NCBI RefSeq assembly: GCF_036711975.1
Contig: NC_091970.1
Location: 3,479,501 to 3,543,500 of the forward strand
From: Onthophagus taurus
Lineage: Eukaryota > Arthropoda > Insecta > Coleoptera > Scarabaeidae
Direction of reading: 5' to 3'
DNA length: 64,000 nucleotides
The notes beneath the pieces are model-generated. The model worked only from the letters and a program-made list of their open reading frames with translations, was not told the origin of the DNA and searched no databases. The position numbers and the translations under genes were made by a program. Positions within the stretch are counted from its first letter, which is position 1, and each line of letters starts with the position of its first letter. Shown one piece after another: positions 23,892-35,200 of the stretch.

Positions 23892-25759
23892 AATTAATTA
23901 ATAAAAATCGTTTCATGTGGAGCGAAAATGTTTGAAGTAATCAAATGAAACGAGTTAAATTTGCTTTTTTGTACGTTAAATGTTCAATAAATCACCGCAA
24001 AAACAAATTAGACGAGACGGTTTAAATTTATGCCGGATTGTTCCTCAAAATAGAACGTTAAAACTAAAAAAAATTATCTTATTTGTGAAATAAGCTTTGT
24101 GCATTATATTGTTTAATGAATTAAATTTTCTTTTTTAGATTCTTTTTTGGAGTATTGCATCGTTTTTTATGAGCCCAATATAAGTGCGGTTTAAATGAGT
24201 GGACAAGAAATCCTCGGCAAATGTATGTATTAATTTTGGGAAACACTCTATATCTTGGTAAGGCGGTAGAATCTCCTTCAAAGCTGACAATTTCATGTTG
24301 ACGTATCATATTCAGCGTCTCGCACGAATATTACGTATTTTATTAATGGTGCCAACATGAATTTTTTATTATGCCATGCATATTATGTTGAAATTTTATG
24401 ATATGTTGACGAAAATACAAATTAAATATCTGGAAACAAATCTTCTGAGATTCTAATGTCTCTTTATAAAGATAATTGTTACACAAGGATAGACCTAGCA
24501 AATGTATTCGAAGGAAGAGACTTTCCCAACATTCCAGCAATGTTGTACGAGATATTAAGACCAACTCAACCACCAAAAATTGGTTGAAATGTTAAAAATT
24601 AAATAGGAACATTATACTTAGTGGTGAAATCTATCAAATTAAAAATTAGGTAGGAAATGAATGATTACAGAAATCTGTTTTTGAATTATTTAAATTAATT
24701 TTTTTGATGCTAATCTGCAATAAAAATAATATTGGTGGGTGTTTCTTATATATTTTGAAGATACATAGTCTCCTATGAGATGACATTTATCCTCAAATCG
24801 CCGAGGTTGCTTACGGGTCGCCAGAATGCTGGAAACTTGACGATTTCATAAATACTTCATAAAAGTAATTATAGTTAAATGTCAAAATGACTTAGGTTGG
24901 CTAAACAAAAAATCACTAGGAATCATAATTATTTTGGGTTGGTAATCATTTTTTTTGAAGTTAAAAATTGGTTATGTATCCTTTTCGATTTGACGTTGAT
25001 TAATTCTCTTTAAATAATTAATTAAATGCCATTTTAAAGATTATTCCTAAATTAAACATATATTAATAATAATCAACCATTGACATAAAGTAACGGATAT
25101 AGGCGATAAAATCATTATAAACGGTTTATGGAAAAATCCCTGAAACTAGTTTGATATTTATCCATTACAGGAAACTGTAAAATAGAAATGGTAAAATTAC
25201 GATTACGAGATACAATTACAGGATTATAGTTTATTTTTACCTCCAAGTAATAAAAGTCTTAGGAAGGTTAAAATTACAAAGATATAAATCATAAAACGTT
25301 TATTTTTTCTTCAAATAAATATTATACATTGGAAATAGCTGCCTTTAGAGAGCTGTTTATGGAATATTTGAAATGTACAGTCTTTGCAAATTGTGCGTTA
25401 ACTAAGACTTATTCTAGTTACGTTTTAGATTTTTAATCAAAATAAATCAAACAGTCTATTTACTCTATCGTCTAGGTTCTATTGGTAGATAAACTAAATC
25501 TGGCACAAAATTATTTATTAAAAATGTTTTTATGTTGTAAATTTCCTTTTTATGTTTCTATCACAGAAAATTTATTGCTAAAAGTTTTTCGTTTAATTTT
25601 TATTTTTGTTTACACTAATAGCTGCATTTTATTCTCTAAATATTTTTTAAAAAACATATTTAAATCTTTTTATATACATTTTAGTATTCCTAATTAAAAT
25701 CTTTTTCATTTTCTGCAAATATAATAAGTGCTGGAGGAAGACTTAAATATAATTCCTTT
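23892..25759. repeat. Spacer upstream of the transporter with flanking repeat copy
   Basis: About 24497-25090 is the right-hand copy of the direct repeat also found at 21165-21900 and 22158-22350. The rest is AT-rich and lacks a gene; small open frames at 24121-24576 and 25482-25697 show no domain. Confidence 0.6.
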
Positions 25760-27504
25760 TTATCTTTCATCAACGATTCCTAAAGCCTCCAACTCCCTGA
25801 TACAACTCGTTAAATACCCCGGATCCGGATAACCTTGCCCTGAATTGCTTGGCCCAATTTCCGTTTTATGAGGCACATTCCAAGCCACAACATCTTCGCA
25901 TCCAGTCGTATGCGATCGACTTACCGTAAATACTAAGTGACGTTTCCATGCGATTTGTAATAATCTCAAAACTCTACGTCCTTTTGGGTTATCTGGAAAA
26001 TAAGCGACCCTTGGAAAACCAACGGCGTAATATTCCCTCCCTGGATTTGGGTGATTAGTGCCTTGAATCCCTGATTGAATGCTACAAAAACAAAATTATT
26101 CATCTCAAAATAAATAGTTTTAAATAACTCACTTATAAACAATTTGTATAGTCCGACAATTTGAATAACCAGGTAAACACCGATCAATAACACCCCATTC
26201 CATACTTCCCGGTGGTTGGTTACCATGTTTTTCCCCATAAATACACCCGCAAACCTGACATTGAATGTGTAAATGGGGCCCTGCTGCTTGTTGTTGGGTC
26301 AAATCGTAATTTAAACAATCTAAATGAATGTAATGATTACAAGGGAGAGCCACAACAACCGTGTTGGGTTTTAAAAGTTGTCGGCAAGCAGGACAAGGTT
26401 GTCTTGGGGCCCATTCGTTCTGTTGGCACAATCGAACAAATTTTGAGATTATCGCCGATGACGGATCAATCCCAACGATTGAAGGCACTTCATTATCAAT
26501 ACCATCATCGCTATTTCCACTTGATGAATTTAATAATTCAGCGGTTGATGAAGTTGCTTGGCTCTCCCGGCTTTCTTGGCTTAAATACGTCGATACCGTA
26601 TCCAAAGAAGTCCGACGACCTGATTTAGTACTCGAACTATCCGCGTCTAAAACGCTATCTTTTAAATTGTTTCCTTGATTATTCGAATGATTATTACTTA
26701 TACTTATATTATTTGTGTTACTACTCGATGTAGAATTTTTATGCCCAAAAATATTATTTAAAATGGTTCGTGCCAAATTACTCGATTCGTTATTTTTATT
26801 TTTTTTCTTGTTATTTTTATTATTCGTTGCGTTATTTCCGGTTTTATTAGTTTCAGTAACTGTTTTTGTGGCGGGATTAGGAGCTCGGGTTGATTTACGA
26901 TGATCGTTAGTTCTCCGACCGGTTACCGTGGGTAAATCATCCAATCGCATTTTTACTAAAGGATATGGGGCTTGTTTAACGCGCCTTACACTTCGGATAT
27001 ATCCGTTTGATAACCATCGTAAGGTTAAATTACTAAAGTTTATCACATATGGGAACCCAAGATGAGTTTTGCTCATATCTATTGTTTGATCACCTTTCGC
27101 CCAAGCTTCTTCAATTAAACATTGTATATCGGTATCAAATGAATACCATTCGGTGTTATCTGATCCGGCGTATTCCCATTTAGCCCCTTTTCCCGCGGGG
27201 GAAGTTAACGGATAACATTTTCTACGTACTTTAATAATTTCTTCTATAATAAAAAAAATTATTATTCAATTTTGTTTGTTTATTTAATTAATTGTTCTAG
27301 CTTACCCGTTTCTTCATTTTCTTGCGTTAAGGTGCGCAAATTTACGTAGTAATTTAATAGAGATGGATCCGCGTCTGATAAAAGTACTCGAGTGAGTTGT
27401 TTCCCATTAGCTCGTTCTAAATGTTGGGTTACCGGTGGACTGTAAGGTTTCCATTGCCCGGGACGGGTTTCGTACTCCCAAACGACCACTGCGTGGCCGG
27501 ACAT
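25760..27504 (-). CDS. dx: E3 ubiquitin ligase deltex
   Basis: Deltex is a cytoplasmic/endosomal RING-type E3 that binds the Notch ankyrin repeats and tunes Notch trafficking. Three exons (27306-27504, 26133-27243 and 25760-26081) join in frame to 543 residues. Two WWE domains occupy about residues 1-75 and 80-170 ([30 protein letters not shown]). A long Asn/Ser/Thr/Lys-rich linker follows (about 175-345). A RING-H2 finger at 350-398 has its full ligand set C-x2-C-x14-C-x-H-x2-H-x2-C-x18-C-x2-C. The C-terminal DTC domain contains [24 protein letters not shown] and [13 protein letters not shown], and finishes at TAA 25760-25762. Introns are 62 and 51 bp. The proline-rich motif known from Drosophila dx is not evident in the linker. 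The gene lies in the same orientation as Ubc9, about 520 bp downstream of it. Confidence 0.95.
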
Positions 27505-28025
27505 TGTAGGGTTTTAAAGGGACATCTCACCTGTTTTTGTTCGAGCTTATTCCTGGCACATAAGAAAGCATTTTCGTTACTTTCGTAGGAGGTGAAACGT
27601 TAAAAATATAATGATGATGGCATTTTTGTGCGCGACGACTCTAAATTGCCCGTTTAATAAAAGTAGATCAGATCAATTACCCCGTTGTTTATTGCTTTTT
27701 GGCATAATTGGTTTTTGACAGATCAGTTGTCAAGTTGACGTAATTCTAGGTATCTGTATTACCGACTTCTTTTTATTACTAACTTCATAGCTTAGATCCA
27801 TTTTATAAATTTGTAGTTTAAATTCGTATTCACGTAAATGTACGTATTTGAGGTTATATTAATTAGAAATGTTTTATAAAAATTTTATTGAAAAAATGTT
27901 CTAGAACTAAATATTAATATAACTTATCCTCTAGGAACAGGAGAGATTTTAAGAAACTGAAATTGTTATTCTTTTTCGAGGTGAATAGCAAAAAAATTAC
28001 ATCGCCTTAATTATCTTTCATTTCC
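27505..28025. other. Spacer between Ubc9 and deltex
   Basis: This probably contains the deltex promoter and the Ubc9 3' UTR. The reverse complement of AATAAA (tttatt at 27884-27889) provides a poly(A) signal for Ubc9, about 140 bp after its stop. No ORF. Confidence 0.5.
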
Positions 28026-28759
28026 TTACAATTCCTGTTGACGCATTGCCCTAGCTTGTGCTCGGACGCGCTTTTCATACTCCAAACGATTTTGACTAAA
28101 AACAAATAATTTAATAAAATTAATTTGAATCACTTCAATAATTACCAATAAATAGTGTAAGCTTCCGCTTGGGCAGGATCTTTGACATTCGGTTCATTTA
28201 ACAAATCTTGAATTCCCAAAAGGATTTGTTTTATTGTTATAGCTGGCCTCCAATCTTTTTCTTCATCCAAAAGAGATAAACAAACGGTTCCCGATGGGTA
28301 AACGTTAGGGTGGAAAAGTGGAGGTTCAAATTTACATTTTGGTGGGCTGCTGGGGTAATCGTCTTTAAATATCATTCGAAGCTTATAATGACCACCTTCC
28401 CAAGGGGTTCCTTTCTTACCGGGGATACAACACTCCCAATTCATCAAGTTTAAAGATCCATCAGGATTCTTTGAGGGGCGAGCAACAAATCCCTTAACAA
28501 AAATAGTTTATTAATAAAATAGAAAGAAAACACAAGTTCCAGTAATTAAACTGAAAAAATTACAATATGGCGGTTATAATAAAAGGAAAATTTAAGCTTA
28601 AAGCTAGTTTTTGTAACATCCAACTTTAATTTTGCGCGGAATCATCATAAATGATTCGTGATATTTCATGATTATTACAAATTAAAGACTTACGAAAGGG
28701 TGTTCTTTTCTCCAAGCTTTGCGTTCTTCGGCTAACCTAGCAGCAGCAATTCCGCTCAT
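28026..28759 (-). CDS. lwr: SUMO-conjugating enzyme UBC9
   Basis: Ubc9 (Drosophila lesswright) is the single E2 that passes SUMO from the E1 to substrates, mainly in the nucleus. Three exons (28694-28759, 28146-28492 and 28026-28095) give 160 residues; family members are 157-160. The catalytic cysteine is C93 in [17 protein letters not shown], with the HPN triad at 83-85 and the substrate-binding [11 protein letters not shown] loop after it. The N-terminal helix [20 protein letters not shown] binds SUMO/E1 in known orthologues. Both junctions are GT-AG. The start is the ATG at 28757-28759, which gives the standard N-terminus. It is divergent to NXF1 across 441 bp. Confidence 0.97.
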
Positions 28760-29200
28760 TTTTGGTTTATTCACCGAATATTGCAATTATCAATATAATC
28801 GTTAAAAGAATATGAGTAAAAGAGACGATAACTCCAATTTTCGAAGCTAAATACTGTTTAAAGTTACAAAATAACCGTTTTTCGGTCGCTTTTTTGACGT
28901 GTGACAGTTAGAGAAGCGCGGATTAAGGTTAGGGATTTTTTGTTATCGACAGTTGGTATGAGATAAAAGAATTATTTTTTTAGTGATTTTTATTTTTCAC
29001 TGTTTCGTTTCCATTTTGTGAATGACGCGAGGTGATATTTTGTGGTGAAATCTGGTTCCCATAAAAATCGTTTTAAAATTAATTGATTATAAACAAAACT
29101 AATTCCTAATACTTATTCGGACTCGCATAATCTAAAATAATTAAACATTCGATAAGATTTGCGAATAAAAAAAAGCGTGGTGTTTTTGCGTCGCAACAAA
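28760..29200. promoter_or_regulatory. Shared divergent promoter of Ubc9 and NXF1
   Basis: Only 441 bp separate the two start codons, so both 5' UTRs and promoters must lie here. No TATA box is convincing. Both genes are housekeeping, which fits a bidirectional promoter. Inference from spacing. Confidence 0.6.
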
Positions 29201-32200
29201 ATGTCTAAACCAGGAAAGAAATTCCTCAATCATGTTGGTAAGTAATTAATTAATACGTTATTTAATTAATTATTAAATTAATTTAATTAGATCACGGATT
29301 TCGACAATACAAAGGAGAACGACACGTCAGTTTTAAGTCGAATAAAGGGGCACCGCATAAAAATAAGAAATTCAATTTTAAGAAGGATTGGGCAAATTCG
29401 GTCCGATATCACTTAGCCGACGAAGATATTGATATGGGTGGTAGCTCAAACGCGAAGGTGATTTTCCCCAAGAGAAACAAGAGGCGCGATGGCCAATCGG
29501 GTACGACGTTTCAACGGGGGAAAAAGAAGCTCCTTGAAGGCCCCATGAATTGGTATCGAGTCACTGTAAGTTACTTTTTTAATAAAAATTAAATTTTAGA
29601 AAAAATTCAAGAATCATGTGGTTTAAAAATCGCAAATTTTTTTTATCAATGTGAAATTACCCAAAAAACGTTAAAAATAAAAAGAAAGTGCGCAAAAGTG
29701 TAGAACATACCAAAAAATCACTTTAAAGTTTTGGTTAACACAAGTAATTTAACCATGCTCTTTCCTATTAAACCAGTTAACACCTAACCTACAAATTGTT
29801 TATTTTGTAGCAATGCACACAATCAATATGATAAACTTAAAGTAAACTTATTTTCGCTAAACTAGATGCAAAACCCTTGCTTTTCTTAAGCTTTTGATGC
29901 ATAACGACTGACTACCTGTCGTTAGTTTTAATATTGGAACTGGAAATATTCGGGTTTAGCCACATGTCTCTTAAGAAGGCTAAACCCGAATGATTCCAGG
30001 TCTTATGTTAGTTTCAGTGATAATGCTAGTGTAAAACTAGAACTAATACTAGACCTAGAAGCTTCTCTCAACAAATTGAGGTTAGGTTCATCATCCAAAC
30101 TATCAGAAGACATTTCTTTCGTTATTATTAATCAATATTTACCTTGTATTCAATTCAACATCCTTTTTTTATTAATAAACATTATTTTTTATTAAGTTAT
30201 TATCGCAAAATAATTTCTAAACTTATTAATTAATGTACTATTTTCATCAATAGATGGCGCTAAAACCGCCGATAATGTAGGGAAAAATTTTAATTTTCAC
30301 TCAAGTAACACTCAAATAAATGATTATTAGTTGAACGGTCACATTAAAGTAGTTTTCTCAATTTTTTAAGATACTTTTTGTAATTCGCGACGGTAATGAA
30401 AGCTATTACAGTACTCAAACGGGTGCTGTAATGAGATTTTAGTAACATTTTATGGAACCAGTTTGTGTTGGTGACATTGGGTCATTAATTTTTCTAGTTG
30501 TTAATGTGACAATTTGAATTGGAATTTATAAATTTAGCGTACTGTTGTTCCTGGAACTTCTCTGGAAGTAGTGTTTTAATAGAACTCTGACCAATTTCTT
30601 TTATTTTGGGAGGTGTACATTAAACATTTCAGGTCAGGTGAATACATTTTGTGTTTTGACAGTTTCTAATTGTCAATTACGGTTAACACTGTAACCGTCT
30701 GCTACATACCTATTTCCCTACATTGTCAAAATTTATTTTATTTTTGTTAAAAAGAAAGGATAAAAACGTGAATTACAAAAAATACCATAAAAAATACGAG
30801 GTTTGATAAATTTTAGGTTATCTTTAGTTTATAGATGGCAAACAACGACAATTTAGTCGTTTTGGGTCAAAAATCTAAGAAACAACCGTATTTCACCAAA
30901 ATATGCGTTTTCTTTGTGTTCCAAGAAGTCAAAAATGTTGAAACTTTATGACAATTAAAACGCTATCAAAATACACTCAGTAAAGGCCTTTGAAATCATC
31001 ATTCTCTAGGAATTTTAGTTTCGGTTTTCTCCATTTTCTATCAATTTCTGCCTTGTTCTTCTTCTTGGGCCCTTTCCACGTATTTTTACTACTTCAGTTT
31101 CCTCATTTTGATTAGTTGGTTGTTCTACTTCTTCATCTTCCAGCATTGGTACCTCACTAGCACTGGTAGTAACAATGTCATCTTCTATGTCTGTCTGTTC
31201 AGAATTATTCAACGGGAGATTTTCTAATTCAACGCAAACTTTTTCAGCCTCAACCAAAAGTTCTTCATCAATCAAAGCTTTGTTCAAGTACCAAAACGCT
31301 TCTGTATTCGCTTGGCTCATTTTTTATCAATCTTAGGCCCACTTTTACCACCTCCTGATAAATTTATCCGATAGATAAATCCAGTTCTTAGCCAATGAGA
31401 GCGCTTAAAACCGCCGTAACCATGGCAACTATCCTCTAGATAGTTTATCAGGAGGATGGTAAAAGTGGGCCTTAATAATGTTTAAAACTACCGGTATTTT
31501 AAAGTACCGCTAAAGTAAATGTGCTGTGATAATTGGTTAGCACAGTCAATGACGTCACGTCGAAACTTTAAAGTGATTTTTCGGTGAGCTTTACACTTTT
31601 CCGCACTTTTTTTTATTTGTAACGAGTTACTTAAGTGGATTTCCCCTCAATTAAAAAAAATTGTTGATTTATAAGCGACATGATGATTCTTGAATTATGC
31701 CATTTAAAATTTTTATTATTTTTATTGATACAGTTACCCTACGGGAATAAATACGAAAAAAATTTCGTATTAAAAAAAATCGGGGAAAAATTAGAACCGA
31801 CTTCTTTTATTCCGATTATGGTAAGTTTTTTATTTTAGTTTAAATTTAATATTTTGATAACCCATTACTTTAGTGGCAAGTAAATGGACAAAGCGCAACG
31901 TTTTACGTGGACGATTTTAAAACTGCGAATCAAATAAACGAAATTGACCGCGATATACAAATGCCGGACGGTTTTAATTTATTTATTCGGGTGAATACGG
32001 GGTGCCCCAACGTTGACATAACAAACGATATGAAAGAGAAAATGAAAATGGCCATGGGGAAACGATACAACGCAGCCACGAAAGCGTTGGATTTGACGAA
32101 ATTTCACGCCGATCCCGATTTACAGCACATTTTTTGCGCCCTATTCAAGCCGATCATTTTACTTTCCGTTATCGATATAATATCGGAAAATATCCCCGAA

Positions 32201-35200
32201 TTGGAAGCGCTTAATTTGTTCGACAATAACATCCACATGTTGGGGCATTTAAAGAAAATGTCGCAAAAGTTGCCGAATTTAAAAATTTTACACATGGGGA
32301 AAAATAAGGTAACGAAAATTAATTTTTAGGTAATTTTTGTTAAATTAATTATTCGTTTAGTTAAAAGATGTGCTGCAATTAGATGCTTTATCAGGATTAC
32401 CAATCGTCGATTTGGTTCTTGATGGAAACCCTCTCTGCGATGCCTTTCAAGAAAAAGAATCTTATATCAGGTAGTATAGGTCTGATTTATGTATAAAAGA
32501 ATAATTTGGTGAGATGAGATTGCCAAAAAAAAAATTTTTTTGGTGCTTTTTTTGGCTCAAAAATCATTACAGAAGGGCGAATCAATTCAAAATTATTTAA
32601 TTGGGTAATTCGAATTCGTTTTGATTCTTTTAATTATCTTAAAGATGTTTTATAATTAATTAATTGAAATTTAAAACATTAAATGTCGAAAAATGACATT
32701 TTGAGGTTAGAAACCAAATTAACACATAATTTATGTTTTTCTTCCCCCAAATCTTCCTTTGTGTAACCGAAAATGGTTATAATTAAAAAAAAATCCTTTA
32801 CTAAACGAATCCTTGAATTTGAAATGGATATTATTCGTCTTTGCTCGTTGATCCCTTCGAAATAAAAAACAGCTGATCTCTTCGGAGTCAGTTTGTTGAA
32901 ATATTAAGGGCTCAAACTTGCGCAACGAATTGGTAGCGACTAGTATCAATTAAGGTTTTATCCTTTAAGATAGTTGCAAAATACCAAAAACATCGAAATA
33001 AGACGAATTAAATAATTTTTAAAAAATAAATAAAATGGGATAAAAATATAACAAAAAAAAAATATTAATAAAAATAAAAAAATCCTTTAATTACTTTTCC
33101 TAAAACAAAAAAGAATGTGTTTTTTGGTTTTTATTTATTATTAAATAATAATTTTAAATAAATTAAAAATGATTATGACAATTATAACGACATCTATGAA
33201 ATAATAATGGAATTAAAATGACACTAAAAATTAATTAAGGTTATGTTGACATAAAATTTTTTGATTTGATTCGTTTCCTCGCTTAAAAATGAATCAAAAA
33301 GTTTTAATTAAATAAAATCGCCAAAAAATTTGTTAATTTGGATCAATTTTTCGAAAACCTTGTCAAAAACAAATTCCGAGAGTGTTTCAGACCTCTAATT
33401 GCTTTGGGGGCGCCTTTATTTTTTTCTCAACAGCGAAGTCCGCAAAAGATTTCCCAAGGTCGTAAAGTTGGTAAGTTTTAAATTAAATTTTTGGAAAAAT
33501 TCAAAAATCATTTTGTGGCTTAAAAATCGACGATTTTTTTTTAATCAATGTGAAATAACACAAAAAAACAAGTTAAAAATGAAAAAGTGTAGAAAATACT
33601 CAAAAATCACATTAAAGTTTCGATGTGACGTCACAAGCCATGTTAACCATATTTTCCTATTAAACCGGCTTTAACACCTAAGCTACAGATTGTTTATTTT
33701 ATAGCTACGCACAATATCAATGTGATTAACTTAAAAGTAAAGTTATTTCCACTAAAATAGGTGAGATTACAACGTTTATTTACTGGTGAAACTCCCTTGT
33801 TTTTCTTAGGCTATCGATGCATAACTTGTATTATACTCTGTTTTTAAACCAGCAGGAGTAAACGCGAAAGTCAGATTTACACTAGGAAAAATCACCAGAA
33901 AATATCACTAGATATTTTGGCGGTAAATTTAAATTAATAATTATTATTATTTATTTATTTACTTATTATTGTATTTATTTTCGTTTGTTATCGTCAACAC
34001 TAAACATACAAATTAACATTGAAGTTATGAGTGTATTTATTTCAAAATATAATAAAGAAGGGTTTAAGAACACAAAATTTACAATAATGACACGAAACTG
34101 TCGAATTGTCAATAACCTAACCTTCAAATTCAAAATTGCCTGTGTGTGAACCTTCCTCGCATTCAACCAATCACGTGCAAGGTCAATCTGGTGACAAATT
34201 TCAAATACTCCTCCTGGTTTAAAAACAGCATAATTCCCAAAGAAAACTTAAAGGTATAATTAATGTTTGTAAACAAAACTAACCTTACCTCACATTCCTT
34301 CACGCTATAATTGACATTACAAAAGAAAACTTCACGCTATAATTGCCATTACAAATTGCCAAAGAATACTTCATGGTATAATTAATGTTTGTAAACAAAA
34401 CTAACCTTACCTCACATTCCTTCACGCTATAATTGACATTACAAAAGAAAACTTCACGCTATAATTGCCATTACTAATTGCCAAAGAATACTTCATGGTA
34501 TAATTAATGTTTGTAAACAAAACTAACCTTTCCTAACATTCAGCGTCTGAAGACACAGGGCTAAACCCGAAACTTAAAAATATACAACTTAGCGCTGAAT
34601 AACAATTAAAACTAGAACTAACACTTGCACTAGAACTATACTCTGTTTTTAAACCAGGAGGAGTAAACGCGAAAGTCAGATTTACACTGGAAAAAATCAC
34701 CAGAAAATATCACTAGATATTTTGGCGGTAAATTTAAATTAATAATTATTATTTATTTACTTATTATTGTATTTATTTTAGTTTGTTATCGTCAACACTA
34801 TACATACAAATTAACATTGAAGTTATGAGTGTATTTATTTCAAAATATAATAAAAAAGGGTTTAAGAACACAAAATATACAATAATGACACGAAACTGTC
34901 GAATTATCAATAACCTAACCTTCAAATTCAAAATTGCCTGTGTGTGAACCTTCCTCGCATTCAACCAATCACGTGCAAGGTCAATCTGGTGACAAATTTA
35001 AAATACTCCTCCTGGTTTAAAAACAGAGTATAGTTCTAGTGATAATGATAGTGTAAAACTAGAACTAGAAAGTATCGGGTTTAGCCGTGCATCTGAAGAT
35101 GTTAGTTCTAATGACAGTGGTAGTGAGCGCTAGTTAGCATAAGATATCACTATGTTGCATGTTTATATTGCACTAAAACTGAAAATATGTGTTTAACCAA

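Larger units (their letters stand above)
29606..31694. mobile_element. Terminal-inverted-repeat element filling NXF1 intron 2
   Basis: The ends mirror each other for about 140 bp: left 29606-29750 and right 31555-31694 share, in inverted form, TTCAAGAATCAT, TTTAAAAATCGC, GTGCGCAAAAGTGTA and AATCACTTTAAAGTTT. The interior carries a CTAG-type palindromic repeat (29930-30065), an AGATGGCGC motif (30250-30262), a 101-codon minus-strand frame (31015-31320) and a second inverted repeat (31336-31362 / 31446-31473). No transposase is recognised, so it is non-autonomous or of unknown type. Confidence 0.7.

Noticed and set aside
26212..26903. Plus-strand open frames across deltex exon 2
   Set aside because: They are antisense shadows of the deltex coding exon.
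33975..34964. Repeated 63-residue frame (also at 60434-60631)
   Set aside because: It lies inside the ~400-bp MITE and is shared only because the copies are similar; copy C is interrupted differently and the peptide has no domain.
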